A stretch of 64,000 nucleotides of DNA from Aphanomyces cochlioides (GCA_019828595.1 JAHQRK010000004.1:2976001-3040000), one strand, 5' to 3'. Counted from the stretch's first letter, positions 11,149-23,337 are shown. The notes: generated by a model not told the origin, from the letters alone. Made by a program: numbers and translations.

Positions 11149-12216
11149 ATGAGCATTTTCAAGTCCATGGTCATGGCGACCCAACGCCAACTTCGATCGT
11201 CCGCCAAAACAAGAGCGCTGCATACTGAAGACGTCTTGCCATTGAAAAAGCCGCGCCGGGCACCTGCCTCCACGGTGGTTGATACAGAACCAACCAAAGC
11301 GTCGCCAAAGAAGTCTAAACCTTCGCCCAAACGAGTGCCAAGCTTGATTGCAACGACACCCGTTGAAGGTCCTCAAGTCCTTCACGCGTTTCCAGAGCTA
11401 GTGTCTGGCCAGCTTGTCCAACGATACAAACGCTTCTTAGCTGATGTGAAGCTCGATGACGGCACTGTTGTGACTGTTCATTGCCCAAATACTGGTCCGA
11501 TGGTGGGCCTTCTTGATCAACCGATGGCGCCGGTGCAGCTCTCCGTCAGCAGCAACCTTACACGCAAGTACAAGTATACCCTTGAGATGATCTCTGTCGA
11601 TGTAAGCAGAAGCTGTTTCCCCACTGGCATGACCGTCCTGTTGTAGGATGTTTGGATTGGTGTTCACTCCGCGTCGGCAAATCGCATGGTCGAGACTGCC
11701 CTGCGCAACGGATGGATGCCCGAGGTAGCTGGTCCTGATCGCCGCATCGCGAGTCTCCAGGCTGAAGTCAAACATGCCAAAGGCAGTCGCGTCGACTTCG
11801 TGCTCGAGTCTGTCTCAACAGTGGACGAACAAGACGTTCAAAACATCTACACCGAGGTCAAGAGCGTCACTTTGCTTCTTCCTCGACAAGGCAACGACGG
11901 AGCGGCACATCGCCGAGCCGTCTTTCCAGATACCGTGTCGACAAGAGCGTCCAAACACGTCGAGGAACTCATCCATCGATGTGCAAAATCGTCTACAGAT
12001 CGTGCCGCCATCATCTTCCTCGTCCAGCGCGGCGACTGTGATTCCTTCAGTCCATCCATGACACACGATCCAGTTTTCGCGGCGCTTTGCCGCGAGGCGA
12101 GTGAAAAAGGCGTGCGTTTGCATGCATATGCATGTGATTTGGTTCCTGAAAGTCGCCACGTCGTGCTGCTCAAGAGTCTTCCCATTGTCCATGAAGATGC
12201 TGGCAGCAAGTGCTGA
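11149..12216 (+). CDS. sfsA: SfsA-family protein (bacterial-type, DNA-binding/nuclease fold)
   Basis: Exons 11149-11601 and 11647-12216 flank a 45-nt intron and encode up to 340 residues. After a basic, Lys/Pro-rich N-terminus of about 85 residues, the protein follows the bacterial SfsA family along its whole length: QRYKRFLADV, VHCPNTGPM, RKYKYTLE, the acidic pair in SRVDFVLE, IYTEVKSVTL, FPDTVSTRASKH, AIIFLVQRGD and a closing LKSLPI. The E-x-K within TEVKSVTL is typical of PD-(D/E)XK-like nuclease folds. In E. coli SfsA was described as a sugar-fermentation stimulator; its biochemical role is unsettled. A spliceosomal intron shows this is a resident eukaryotic gene, not contamination. Alternative starts are ATG 11167 and 11173. 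The basic N-terminus could be a nuclear or organelle signal. Confidence 0.9.
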
Positions 12217-12267
12217 CCTTGTAGTCTCAAATATGAGGAGAATTGGATTTTTGAATAATAGTCTTGT

Positions 12268-15200
12268 CTACTGAATGTGTCGTCGCGTGACGGCGGTCGC
12301 TGTGTCGAGCACTTTGAGGTACTTTAAATACCCCTCGAGGGATTGCGTCAGTGTAGCCGTGGTGGCTTTGAGTGTGGCGACGTAGCTGCCCTTGCCTCGG
12401 CTTTCTTCTTCGCGGATGGCGTGTGTACAAGCGTTGAGCAAGTCATCAAGGAGCGTGTATGGGATCCAAGTCTGGCTGCCGTTCGCAACAGCGTCGCGGA
12501 AGGCTGCCTCTGACACATTTGTGGACGGAATCAGTCGAGTCGCTAGCTCCACAGCTTCTTCGAGAACACCATGTTTGAGGTAGAGACTCAAGATGGCTTG
12601 ACCCGCAAGAGAGCCACTCGCAACGGCGTCAATTCGGAGCCACTCTGGAATCGCAGCATGGTGGTCAAGAAGGGAGTCAATGGCGGCCAGGTAGAGGTTC
12701 TTGTCATGCAAGTGCGTCAAAAGCTGTTTCAAGTGGCGTTCTGTGCCACTCGAGAAGGCGAAATCACGACTTACAGCTCGGACGACAACTTTTAGATCCA
12801 AATCATGGGCACGGGAGATCGCGACGGCAATTTCTATGTGGGCGCTCATGCACTCAGGGTTCAAGTGCTTGAGCAACAGCGAGACGACTTCAGGAGCGCT
12901 TGTTTGACTGAGGACCATGCTGCTCACAGGCACAAGCAACAACTTGCCACGCACGACAACGAGGTCTCGGTCGACGTCTGCAGCCGTGACAACGTCGAGA
13001 GGATCATCAGCTTGCATTTCTTCATGTTGGTGAGCGACGAACCAACGGTGGTCTGGCTCGAGGAACTTCAGGACATTTGATGCTGCCAGCAACGTGTCGC
13101 GCTGTGCGCGGAGAACTTCCAGGGAGAAGGCATCAACTTGTAGACGCTGGAAGAGAGTGTGCATGGCACGAGCAGCGTGGGCATAACGTGCTCGCTTGAC
13201 GTAAAAGCTGTAGAGGAGTCGGTGCAACACGACAGAGTTTTGTGACGGCCGCTTGATCGTGAGATTGGCATGGGTGTTGGCTGCCTGCCAGAGCAACAAA
13301 GCTTCCACTCGGTCTTCAATCGCGCCCCATGAGAAGCCAGTGATGACGTCGAGGCGTCCAGCGTCGCACAAGTGCAAAACAAAGTGACGAATGCATTCTT
13401 CCGAATCGGTCGCGACAGTGACGACGCGGTGGAGCGCCAACAGTGCGTCGTGGTAGAGCTTTTCAGCAAGGGAAGCTTTCAAGAGGTTGTACCATACAAA
13501 TTCACTCATGGCGTCGTTGCGAACGTACGCTAGCGAGGCTTGGAGGAAGGAGACAAGGAAACGGCCTTGGGATCTTGGAATGTTTTCCTTCAAGTGAGCG
13601 GCCACGTCGTAGAGAATCGTCGACGATGATGTTGGCATTGCAGCTTCCATAGAGAGCACCGCCACGTAGCATCGCACGGCGCGCTCGAGGCAATGTGCCA
13701 CGTACGCTTCGTCGTTGTTTTGTTCGTTGGCCGCATCCGCAACGAGTGCATCACCCAAGAGGCGAGTGCAATTAATCTTCTCTGGTCCTTCTTCGTTTCC
13801 AAGTCGCTGCAAGTAGAATCGCACGACAACACGCAAGACATCGTGGCGTTGTGTCTCCTTGAGGTGTGACAGCAGCGATGGGTTCTCGTATGCACTGTGC
13901 AAAAGAGCTAGGACAGCATCACCGAGACGGCTTCGCGAGAAATCTTCCTCTTGGGCAAAGTCTTGCATGACCATACAGCCATTGCTGATAGAACTTTGGG
14001 CAAAGAGCCACTTGTAGTACGTCCACGTGCGCAAGATGGACACTGCACGTGGCACGAGTGCAGACGCGACGTGTTGGAGCGTTGACGCAGCTAGAATTGT
14101 CGGTTGTGTGTCGTCCAGCAACGCCAAAAAGTAAAGGACCGAGCAGGCGGCAGTGAACATATCGTGGATGACAACTGCGCTCATGCGGTGGAGGGCCATA
14201 CTCATGTCAACAGGGTCCAAAGTTGGATCACGAGGAGCTTCACTGTTTGGTGAAACGGCTGGGTCAAACAATGTCAGTTGCTGGACAAGGGCGTCAAGAC
14301 CAGCGATTTGAGCGGCAGCATCGCCTGTCAAGAGGGCAGCCACTCGGACGAGCAAATGGGGCAGAGCACGCCCAGGCTCGGTAGTGTGAAGAAGGCCATG
14401 GTGGAGAGATTTGCGAACGGTGTCAAGGAGCGATGGAGCTGTGAGATCAACATGGATATCAATGTTCCACTCGCGGTGGAACGATTGCTCAAGCTCCGAG
14501 TGTGAATATCCTTCGAAGAAAGGAACGACAAGCGCTTGGAGTTCATGAACTTGAGGAGACGTCGATACGATGGAGCGCGTAGAGGGAAAGAAAATGGACA
14601 TGTGGTTGCGGCGCAGGAGAACTGGAGACCCAGCGATGGACACAGCAATCCCAAGTGGAATGTTTTCCGTTGCCCAGTGCTACAACACTTACTTAGACAA
14701 TGGGCGTGAGAGAAGGTTGTACCTTGGCGCATTGCTGAACAAACTGCTTCCAGACGTCAATGCGGACGAGATGCGATTCTTTCAGGTGACGTTTGTCTTG
14801 AGTGAGCCATTCACGGTGGATAGCGTCGGCAACTTGACGTCGCAGAGGCCCTACACCACCTGAACCCAAGGCGGTGCGGATGCATTCTTCATTGAATCGA
14901 TCGGCGGCAAACAATCGCTGCAGAAAGTATGCCTAAGACAAAAATTAGCTAAGAATACATGACTGCAATGGAGGGTACATCAATGAGAGATAAGTCAGTG
15001 GCGTCACATTGATTGTCTTCATCGAGTTGACGGCGAGAGAAAGTCTGCATGCCACCGACAACTTGCCCGGGAACGATCTTGGGACCAGTCAAGGCAAGTG
15101 GATGGACAAAGACAAAGTCGTCGCTAGCACTGCGCCAAACTGAGTAGAGCTTTGTCGCGTCGACGGTGAAGTCAACGAGGCGCACGGAGGGTTCGACATT

Positions 15201-16311
15201 GACGACAAAACGACGGGTGACTTCGAGATCAAGTGAGCGGGAGTTCAGTTCACCGCGGAAGAGCACAATTTCTTTGGTCTTGGTAGGCTGGTGCGACGTG
15301 ATGTGGATGAGAAGACGCTGGCTCGCTCCAACGAAACGAATCGAAGCTTGTGCAATAACAGTGTCGGACTCGAGGAGTGGCCGCAGATTTTGGTTGCAGA
15401 GGCAGCTCTGTTGTTCATAAGACCAAACGCGGAGGACAAGGTCGGCCGATAGCGTGACGATTAATGTGTCGGAAGTAGCACCAGAGTCAGGGTCATTCGG
15501 GGTGTCGGGAACTGGAGCAATGGCGAGAATAGGTTGTGGCTTGTTGTTGTTGAGACCTAAACCATTCCAAACCCATTGCAACACAGAGTGATCCGTAAGG
15601 GGAACTTCGTGGAAAGACGACGCCGAGTGACCAAAAATTGATAGACCCACATTGAGGGCAACGACTGAACCATTGTCAGCTCCAACGACGGTATTACATT
15701 CGTCCAGCCAGCAAACTGATGTGATGGACGTTTGCAGCGGTAACGAGGTCATGGCATATGCGACTTCTTCACGAGCGGCATCGGCAAACGAGAGCTGAGG
15801 CTCAAGTTTATAGCAGAAACGATGGACGGTTTTCGCACATGTGACGACACACACAGACAAGACTTGCTTGTCGGCTGATTCAAAGATGCTGACACCATTT
15901 CGTGCCGCACACTCTACACAAGTTGGTGCTTAAGATACACATACAGTGTCTTCATACCTGGCAATTGAATTGCAATCGCCGATCCTGATTCACTTTTTGG
16001 CTGTGAATTGGCGGGTCTTCCATCAAAAACTGTGTTTTCCCACAAGAATATCTGTTTTCCAATCGCACGGTAGCTCACAAAGTTGGCGTTCCCGATCAAA
16101 CGGCCACCAGCCATGGATTCCACACCTGTAGGATAGAAACCAATTGAGTACTCGATCGCTGACGAAGAGAGGACGTACGTAGAGGTGGAGTATAAGGCGG
16201 GGTTTGATGGAACTTGGATCGCACTCGGATCATCGAATCGTCGTCCTTCTGGGCATAAACGAGAGGCACTTCTTGGAGCGAAAGCCCCGCAGATGCCGCA
16301 CTTCCTTCCAT
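12268..16311 (-). CDS. NUP160: Nucleoporin NUP160 (Y-complex)
   Basis: Exons 16311-16179, 16125-15958, 15913-14979, 14932-14723 and 14679-12268 encode 1285 residues, near the length of other NUP160/Nup120 proteins. Residues 1-450 form the N-terminal beta-propeller (TSITSVCWLDECNTVVGADNG is the clearest blade, followed by LVLRVWSYEQQSCL). The rest is alpha-helical. Strong family segments are WTYYKWLFAQ, VWYNLLKASL, LHRLLYSFYVKRARY and FLEPDHRWFVA. NUP160 is a scaffold of the outer ring of the nuclear pore. All four junctions are in frame with introns of 43-53 nt. It converges with the SfsA gene, with 51 bp between stops. The small palindrome cluster at 16371 lies about 60 bp upstream of its start. 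Confidence 0.87.
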
Positions 16312-16370
16312 CTTTTTATGGCGATAAATTCAAAAATGGGCCAAATTTGAGCTATTTGATTGGATAAAAA

Positions 16371-16401
16371 TATATCCGGATAATACGAATCGTATCCGGT
16401 C
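16371..16401. promoter_or_regulatory. TATCCGGATA palindromes upstream of NUP160
   Basis: A perfect TATCCGGATA lies at 16373-16382 and a partial copy GTATCCGGTC at 16392-16401. They sit about 60 bp upstream of the NUP160 start (minus strand) and just before a small plus-strand candidate gene at 16409. Confidence 0.45.
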
Positions 16402-16408
16402 ATCTTGA

Positions 16409-16658
16409 ATGGTTCCAGCATGCGATCTTGCGCGCGAACATCCCTCCGAGAACTTTGGCGACCGACTGCGCAGTGTAACTTCGCTCGATCACAGGTATGC
16501 GTGCTGCAACTGCCACGTGCAATACGTGAAAGCAATTAGCTGTGTGTTTCAGCGAATTTTGCGTCTTTTCCCAGCCACGAGGGCTCCAAATTGATGAAGT
16601 TCGCACCAACAGAGCTCATTGTCCAGATAGGTCATCGATGATGATTCACACAGTGTAA
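16409..16658 (+). CDS. Small candidate gene with one intron, unrecognised
   Basis: An ATG at 16409 opens a frame to 16494. A well-formed intron follows (CAG/GTATGC at 16495 to GTTTCAG at 16552, 58 nt), and the frame resumes in phase to a TAA at 16656-16658, giving 63 residues. The protein has Cys and Asp residues but no recognised domain. Support comes from the good splice sites, the in-frame join and the TATCCGGATA element just upstream. It could equally be a non-coding transcript or chance. Confidence 0.3.
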
Positions 16659-16928
16659 GGTTCACCAGAGGCTGGAAATGCATTGATAGGATCATATCAT
16701 CTATCAGGGCTCAATGGATCACGCCCTGTGAGGTTTAAACCCTTGAGCATCGTCCTGACCGCGAGAAATTCTCGAAGGAAGACACTGAGAAGTCCAAAGC
16801 TTATGACAACGCGACAATCGCATCAGCACAATGACAGAGCGACGAGTACAGCAAACAAGAGCAGGTCAGTGTTTAGCTTGCGTAAGGATCTATTTAGGTT
16901 TATGTGCTTTGCTAATCTACTATGGATT

Positions 16929-18530
16929 CTAAGGCTCGGGGGCCTCCTTGTCTGCCGCATCGGGAGCAGCTGGTGCGACATAAAAGGCAGCTTCGATCTC
17001 ACTGTATGTCTTGTGGTTGGTTTCAGGGACGCAGAAGTACGTGAAGACGACGGCGACAGCGAGGCAGCCCGAGAAGACCAGGAAGGCGTAGTTGCCCAAG
17101 TTGGCGGGGTCGGCCATCTGCTGGAAGTAAACGCTCACGAAGACATTGCAGAGCCACGTGAAGAAGGTGCCGATGGCGCCTGCCCGCGCGTTCAAAAAGT
17201 CTGGGAAGAGTTCGTTGGCAATCATCCATGACATGGGACCGATGGACAGGCAGTAGCCCGCCACAAAGATAACCATTGCGACGACGGACAGGTAGTGCGC
17301 CGACGTGTACGAGCTATTGCAGAGGCAAACCACAAGTCCACCGCCGGCCAACGCCATGAGAGTCATACACCCGAGCAAGAGCGGCCTGCGGTTGAATCGG
17401 TCGAGCAGCTTTGCCGCAAAGACGATATCATGGAGCCGCGCCGCCGCGACGATCGTGTTGGCGTAGCGCGGATCGTGGATCCCAACACTGTTGAAAATGG
17501 ACGCCGAGTAGTACATGATGGCGTTGATGCCGCAGAGCTGCTGCATGGCGCAGAGGACACATGCGACGACGAGCTGCTTTCGGTACTTGCGAGTGAAGAG
17601 GAGCGTCCAACGCTTGACGTTGCCGGCATATTCATGCTTTTCGTCTTCGTGGGATGCGACCATGGCGGCCAAGACAGCGTCAGTGTCATGGGGGAGATAC
17701 AATCGCGCGAGTGCGGCGCGGGCTTGGTCCAGTTTGCCATGGGCGATGAGCCACACTGGACTCTCCTCGATGAACGGAAGCAAGGCGAGGATGATGATAC
17801 CAAAGACAATGGGCACGCCGACAAGGATGCGCCAAGTGTACGCGTCGCCGTTCATGCCGTAATGGACAGTCGTGACCAGGAGGACGCCGAGGGAGATACC
17901 GACTTGGAGGCCGCAGAGGAAGAAGCTGCGCATGTTGAACGGCGTGATCTCACTGATGAGGACGTTCGAGATGTTGATGGAGCCACCGGATGCAATGCCA
18001 GAGATGAGCCGTCCGATGGCCATGACGTAGATGGTGCCGGCGCTGCTTTGGACAATGCCGCCGGCAATCATGATGACAGCGTTGAGCGCAAGGCCGTTCC
18101 TGCGACCGATATAGTCGGCAGGAATCCCGCTGAAGAGCGCGCCGATTGCGCCGCCGACAACCCAAGCAGTGGTCGTCATGACCCATTCGTGGTGCGTATG
18201 GCCGCGGTAGAGCACGCAGTAGTCGGGGTACTTGGCTTGGATGACTTGGACGGGCAGTTGGCAGATCTGCTTGATGTGGTATTGCTTGTAGTTGAGTTCC
18301 GACATGAGCCATCCAAATTGAATCGCGCCGATGAGCGCAATGGCGACGGTGATGTAGAGTTCACGGGAGGGCTGGAGGGCCTTGGATTGATCTTCTTGGA
18401 GCATCGAATCGAGGCGACTCATCGTTCGTGATGACGTCGCGCGGCGTTGGAGACGTATCGACTTGGCCTGCTTGTCTTGATTCTCCACGTCGTAGGCGTC
18501 ATATCCGGCCGTTGGTGTTTCCACGGCCAT
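16929..18530 (-). CDS. Hexose transporter (MFS, SLC2/GLUT-like), intact copy 1
   Basis: An intronless frame of 533 residues with about 12 hydrophobic segments. Sugar-porter hallmarks are present: FQFGWLMSELNY in segment 1, GRRNGL in the loop after segment 2, ESPVWLI at the end of segment 6, QQLCGINAIMYYS in segment 7, and VPETNHKT after segment 12. The cytoplasmic N-terminus carries MSRLDSMLQEDQSKALQPSR, a segment also found in the other copies here. It should move glucose or related hexoses across the plasma membrane. It belongs to a cluster of five related copies between 16.9 and 38.5 kb, of which only this and the gene at 23338 are intact. The start is an ATG at 18530 with no competing upstream ATG. 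Confidence 0.92.
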   Translation of the reverse strand: MAVETPTAGYDAYDVENQDKQAKSIRLQRRATSSRTMSRLDSMLQEDQSKALQPSRELYITVAIALIGAIQFGWLMSELNYKQYHIKQICQLPVQVIQAKYPDYCVLYRGHTHHEWVMTTTAWVVGGAIGALFSGIPADYIGRRNGLALNAVIMIAGGIVQSSAGTIYVMAIGRLISGIASGGSINISNVLISEITPFNMRSFFLCGLQVGISLGVLLVTTVHYGMNGDAYTWRILVGVPIVFGIIILALLPFIEESPVWLIAHGKLDQARAALARLYLPHDTDAVLAAMVASHEDEKHEYAGNVKRWTLLFTRKYRKQLVVACVLCAMQQLCGINAIMYYSASIFNSVGIHDPRYANTIVAAARLHDIVFAAKLLDRFNRRPLLLGCMTLMALAGGGLVVCLCNSSYTSAHYLSVVAMVIFVAGYCLSIGPMSWMIANELFPDFLNARAGAIGTFFTWLCNVFVSVYFQQMADPANLGNYAFLVFSGCLAVAVVFTYFCVPETNHKTYSEIEAAFYVAPAAPDAADKEAPEP

Positions 18531-20314
18531 CGTGGGTGGATCTTGTAGTGGAGGGAAGATGGAGAATTGAGTTGTGGTGGATCTCTCTCTTGATCGTCAA
18601 CTTGGAGATCTCTCGAAGCACCTACAATTGCATAGCCACGCAGTGCGAGAGCGGTGCTGCATCAACAATCTGTTCACGTCAAACTCAAGATGCGTCGAAT
18701 CCAGGAACACTCCACCAATCGATCCATGGGTGCTAGCACCACTCTCCAAGCCAAAGCGACATCAAGCTGCACGAGTACAATACTTGAACGCTTTCACCGC
18801 TCCTTGGCATTGCGACGGTCGTTCAAGTCGACGCCATGAAGACTGAGGAATGTGTCGAAGTTTCCACCATATCTGAAGCCGACCGCATCTTGACCTTGGG
18901 TGGTTTTTCGTCTCCGTCGAGGCAATAATCGCATTCCCATCGACATTTCGCAGCATGGATAAGCCCTCGGCATTCTTGAAGAGCGAGACGAGCCGTGGGA
19001 ATGCACTCGTGGATAACTTGAGCTTGTCGTCGGTCCACACACATGCGACACGGGTCTGGCTCATCGAAACGCTCGGCGGCCACCTCTCCAAGAGTTTTCC
19101 TGCCGCCAGCGGCGCGACGCCTTGGAGAGAACTCTCTGCGCAAGCGACCATCGTGGTCTTGGCGGCGTGAGGTCAAGGTTGAGGTCGTACTTGTATTTTG
19201 GTTGATGCACCCATGACATGGAGAGACATTTGACTTGTGTGAGATAAAACGTGTCTTTTCCACATGCAACGTGCGGCAACATGAGATGGACGACCGCGAC
19301 TTCCTTGTCGACGTGGATCGCTGGGTGCGCTAGAGTGTCGTTAGCCAAGTAGGATGCGCTAATGGTACTTTGGTCGCGTCAGGACGTCGTCGTGGTCGGC
19401 CACTGCACTCTTGCAGACAGAAAAATGCATTGACTTCACCACTGCAATCGCACTGCATGAATGATCCACCGTCGTCGTCTTCCATGCCCACGGAAGCATG
19501 TCGTCGATCTTTCTCGTTGCATCTACCTTTTGGTTCTTTCAACTTGTAGAGAGAGCATGATGGCATCGATGCGGCGCGACTGGGAACCTCGCGCTTGTTT
19601 GTGATGACGCCATGTCACTGACCAACATTGACAAAGCAGTAATGTCGACGTTGACACCTCTTCTGTGGGGATTCAACATCATCATGCAAGTGATCATTGC
19701 ACAAGACAACACTTGAAGAAACCTCAGCTCCGTCGCGGATTGCGTCGAGAACAACAAGAATGCATAGCGATCATACAAGGTGAACCCAACCGTGACCAAG
19801 TGTCCAGCCGCCAACCATGATGGCCGGCCATGATCTCCGCCATGTCTTTCCGGGCCGCGCTCCCGCCTTCAGGAGAGAGCTCATCCAGTTGACGCCGCCA
19901 AGATCAACGTACAGATTGTGAAAGGACGAGAGAGATCAGGGTTTATGTTTCTTTCCGCTGCGACCTCGTGGCGAGCGCCCGCGATCCGCCACGTATGCGT
20001 CAAGGTTCTCCATAGTGTCGACGTCGCTGGTGGCTAGCTCTACATACCGGTGACATCACCAGTCCCCGAGTCAAGTTGAGTCGTTGTCGTGGATGCAATG
20101 CGTCGAGAACACACTTGTCAAGGCGAATCGCGCATGGATTGGAAGCCAAAGTCTCGCTGTGCATGCGTTGTTTGTGTGCCGATTGCGTCGCGGAACTCTC
20201 TTTGTCGCCGATCGTCCGAGTTGCGCATGACTGCCGTGATATCAAAGTGGAGTTGCATGTCGAGGGTCGTTGTCGTGTCCATATGCCGCCGATTGACGCA
20301 TTTGTCAATTCTCC
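18531..20314. other. Gene-poor stretch, possible decayed gene
   Basis: No intact gene can be supported. On the minus strand between about 18840 and 19350, short frames read like protein in fragments (for example VAVVHLMLPHVACGKD and LVSLFKNAEGLSMLRN). They sit in different frames that I could not join with GT..AG introns, so they may be remnants of a decayed gene. The rest shows nothing I recognise. Confidence 0.3.
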
Positions 20315-21604
20315 ATGACACCGACAAACAAGACGAGCTACACGCACCACAGCTCCTCAGAGGACGACGACTCGTGCCTCGACACGACGCGCAGCGATCG
20401 GTACGTGCCTCTCCACGACAAGAGCACCCATGCCGGTGAAAACAACAACCGCCGCGACAATCGCGACAAACCGACGTCATGTCGACGCCATCGACAGGTC
20501 ACGAGCGGCCACAGCCTCAGTTGCCTCGACTCGATGCTCCATGAAGACCACTCCAAGTCGCTCCGCCCGTCGCGCTCCTCGGCGCGTTTCAATTCGGATG
20601 GCTCATGTCCGAGCTCAACTACAAGCAATTCCACGCCAAGGATCCCAAGACGGGCAAGAACGTCTGCAACAACGCCGCGTTCCTCACGCACTACCCCGAC
20701 ATGTGCATCATGTTTCCGCCGCACTCGCAGAAGGAATGGACCATGGCGACGACGCCGTGGATTGCCGGCCCCGTGTGGCTCATCTCCAAGGGCCGCATCG
20801 ACCAAGCGCGGACGGCGCTTGGACGGCTCTACCTCTTCCACAACACGGAAGCGATCCTGCGCGCTTATCTGGTCCGACGCCGACATGAAGGAGGAACTCC
20901 AAAGCACCAAGCAGTGGCATATGCTCTTCTCGGCCAAGTACCGCAAGCAGCTCTTGATCGCATGCGTCCTGTGCGCCATGCAGCAATTGAGCGGCATCAA
21001 CGCCGTCATGTACTACTCGGCGTCCATTTTCAACCGCGTGGGCATCCACGACCCGCGCTATGCCAACACGATCGTCAACGCCGCGCGCCTCCACGACATC
21101 CTCCTCGCCGCCAAACTCCTCGACAAGTTCAACCGACGGACATTGCTGTTGGCGGGCATGACCGTCATGGCGCTCGCAGGCGGCGGCTTGGTCGCGTCAC
21201 TCAGCAACAAAGACCACGAAGCGACGCACTACACGGCCGTCGCGTCCATGGTGTTGTTCGTCGCGAGCTACTGCATTTCGATCGGGCCCATCTCATGGAT
21301 CGTCGCGAACGAGATCTTCCCCGACTTTTTGAATGCCCGCGCCGGCGCCTTTGGCACGTTCTTCACGTGGGTCTGCAACTTTCTCGTCGGCGTCTACTTT
21401 CAGCAAATGGCCGACCCGACCAACATGGGCGACTACGCCTTCCTCACGTTTTCAGGCTGCTTGACGCTCGCGGTCGTCTTTGTCTACTTGTGCGTCCCCG
21501 AGACGAACCACAAGTCGTATCGTGAGATCCAAATCGCGTTTGGCATTGACGACCCAGAGCCGCCGTCGGTGCTCCAAGACGATGATATCTGGGAGACAGA
21601 GTAA
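20315..21604 (+). pseudogene. Hexose-transporter pseudogene with two frameshifts and internal deletion
   Basis: The start (20315) and end (21604) are in one frame, which happens to stay open for 429 codons, but the transporter sequence is not continuous in it. The N-terminal tail through HEDHSKSLRPSR is in frame. A deletion near 20574 removes the first part of membrane segment 1, and LLGAFQFGWLMSELNYK continues in another frame. At about 20768 a deletion of roughly 130 codons joins WIAG directly to PVWLISKGR, removing segments 2 to 6. Near 20862 the frame shifts back, and QQLSGINAVMYYS to VPETNHKSY is normal. A product would lack half the transporter and contain an Arg/Ser-rich frameshifted stretch. 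It is closest to the broken copy at 32168-38449. Confidence 0.85.
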
Positions 21605-22628
21605 GCGTGCGTGCGCTGGTGTCCATCCATTTTGACATGCTAGTTAGAGGAGAGTCTTCGCGTAATTCACGCAACTTGGATCCACTTGTCTGCTCTTGAA
21701 GCCCCCCACGAGAGCTCCCAGCCGCACACTCGAGTTAGTTGGCTGCGATGCAAGTGCACCCGTCGATTTGGGAGAGAATGCTGGAAAGGATGTCGCGTCC
21801 CATGACTCCGTCGTTGCCCGACAACATCCGTCACGCAACGCAGTCTCGACGTCGAATTTCCCACTTGGACAGTGAACTGATCGAGCTGTCGTGTGTCTTG
21901 CGCAAATTGTGGCTGTGGCTGTGCTTACAATGCCCATGAGTACGACGTCGTCGGGAAGAAGATTCAAGTGGCGGTGGTCGAGAGACGGACTGGACGTCGT
22001 CGAGCGTGATAGACACCTCTCTTCAGTTTGCACTCCTTTGTGTTCCTCCTGAAATGACGACGACCACGAACTTGCTCGCGCTGACAGGGAACGAACTCCC
22101 GCGTCGTTTCTCCTCCGATCCACCATCCACCACTGAATTTCCCATCCCGACGGCATCATTGGCTCCACTTCTTTCGGTGACACGACCGTCAACATAGCTG
22201 GTCAAACTAACGTCAGCGCCACACATCTCAGCTCCTCTCGCTGTCAACATCAGCGCTACCACCGCCAAGTGATGGATCTACGAAAGCAATGGTCGTCTTG
22301 AGCGTGTCGATGCGCTTCCGACGCTCCAGAGTCATGCTGGTTTCGTGCCATGTCGACTTGGATGTCGGGTGAATCCTTGGCAAATTGTCTGAAGTTCTGT
22401 TTCTGGACTCAACAATGCACAAAGTCGAGGTCGATGGATGTCACGGGCGTCGCCTCGACGTCCTGCGCGTGCGACAGACGACAAGCGCGCGCTCGAGTGC
22501 TTCTTTGCATGACGTGGCGACTCTTCTTTGAGGCGGCAACTGCGCCGCGTGCGTGTCTCTGGAACACCATGGATGAAATCCTTGACTTGGGAAATGTTGA
22601 TGGGTGAGCAATCAGTTCCACGTAGAAA
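21605..22628. other. Intergenic, nothing recognised
   Basis: Short frames occur on both strands, but none has a recognisable domain or a supportable splice pattern. The sequence separates two transporter copies. Confidence 0.4.
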
Positions 22629-23124
22629 TCAGTCCAAGCTCCCAGCGGCGCTGATATCTTGCCGCGGCGGAATAGACGTCGAGCAGAGTTCGATGCGTGC
22701 CAAGACAGACCAGCTAGACAAAACTCGCGGTGTATTGCACCAGTGCGCTCCGTGGCTCATTCTTTTATTGAGCTTGTGTGCGGTACGTCGAAATTCGCTG
22801 CATCAACACTTCAAGAGGAGATTCGCGCGCAAAATGCGCGGTCAGGAAGGACAGGATCGGGTTGCAAGAGGTGTAATGAAACGTGTCTAGGTGGAATTCG
22901 AGATAGGTTTCAACGACATGGCGGCGAACACCGACAGAGAAGCTCTTCCCTACGATGGCGCGCATGTGTGCGCATATCTCTGTCGCAAGTCCACCTTTGA
23001 ACCAGCGGCTGAAACCGCTTGTTCGATCGAGATCCACAGTTGCGCGCCAAAGTTCCAAGTGCGGGAATGACAGAGAGGCCGCGTTTCGAGGGAGAGATCG
23101 AGTGTCGAGTGCCGACGGCGAGAT
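22629..23124 (-). other. Possible two-exon gene fragment, unrecognised
   Basis: An open minus-strand frame runs from 23124 (after an in-frame TAG that could be a splice acceptor) to 22787. A 73-nt intron (GTACCG..TCTAG, 22786-22714) follows, and the frame continues to a TGA at 22631-22629. Segments such as FSRWFKGGLATEICAHMRA and VVETYLEFHLDTFHYTSC look protein-like. No in-frame ATG exists near the 5' end, and I could not attach an upstream exon in phase, so this may be a truncated remnant. No family is recognised. Confidence 0.25.
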
Positions 23125-23337
23125 CTAGACAGCCATGGATGACGGCGGCGTCATGTGTGTGTTGTTACATGCCGGCGTAGTTCCAACTTTGTTGGGTGAT
23201 CCTGTCGTTTCAAACGTCATCCTACACTGTACGACCATGCAAGGCACCAAGGGAAAACGCCTGCTGACGTTTCTTTGGCACAACATGCAGATCAAGATGG
23301 AGGTGATCACTCTTCCATTTACCACTTGCTCTCCATC

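Noticed and set aside
17295..18431. 378-codon plus-strand frame inside the minus-strand transporter
   Set aside because: Antisense shadow of the 16929-18530 gene; rich in D, R and E with no recognisable motif and not needed to explain any conserved signal.
19861..20318. Cys-rich frames upstream of the 20315 pseudogene (for example CMRCLCADCVAEL)
   Set aside because: Short, without start support or recognisable zinc-finger spacing, and overlapping frames on both strands look equally plausible; judged to be chance.
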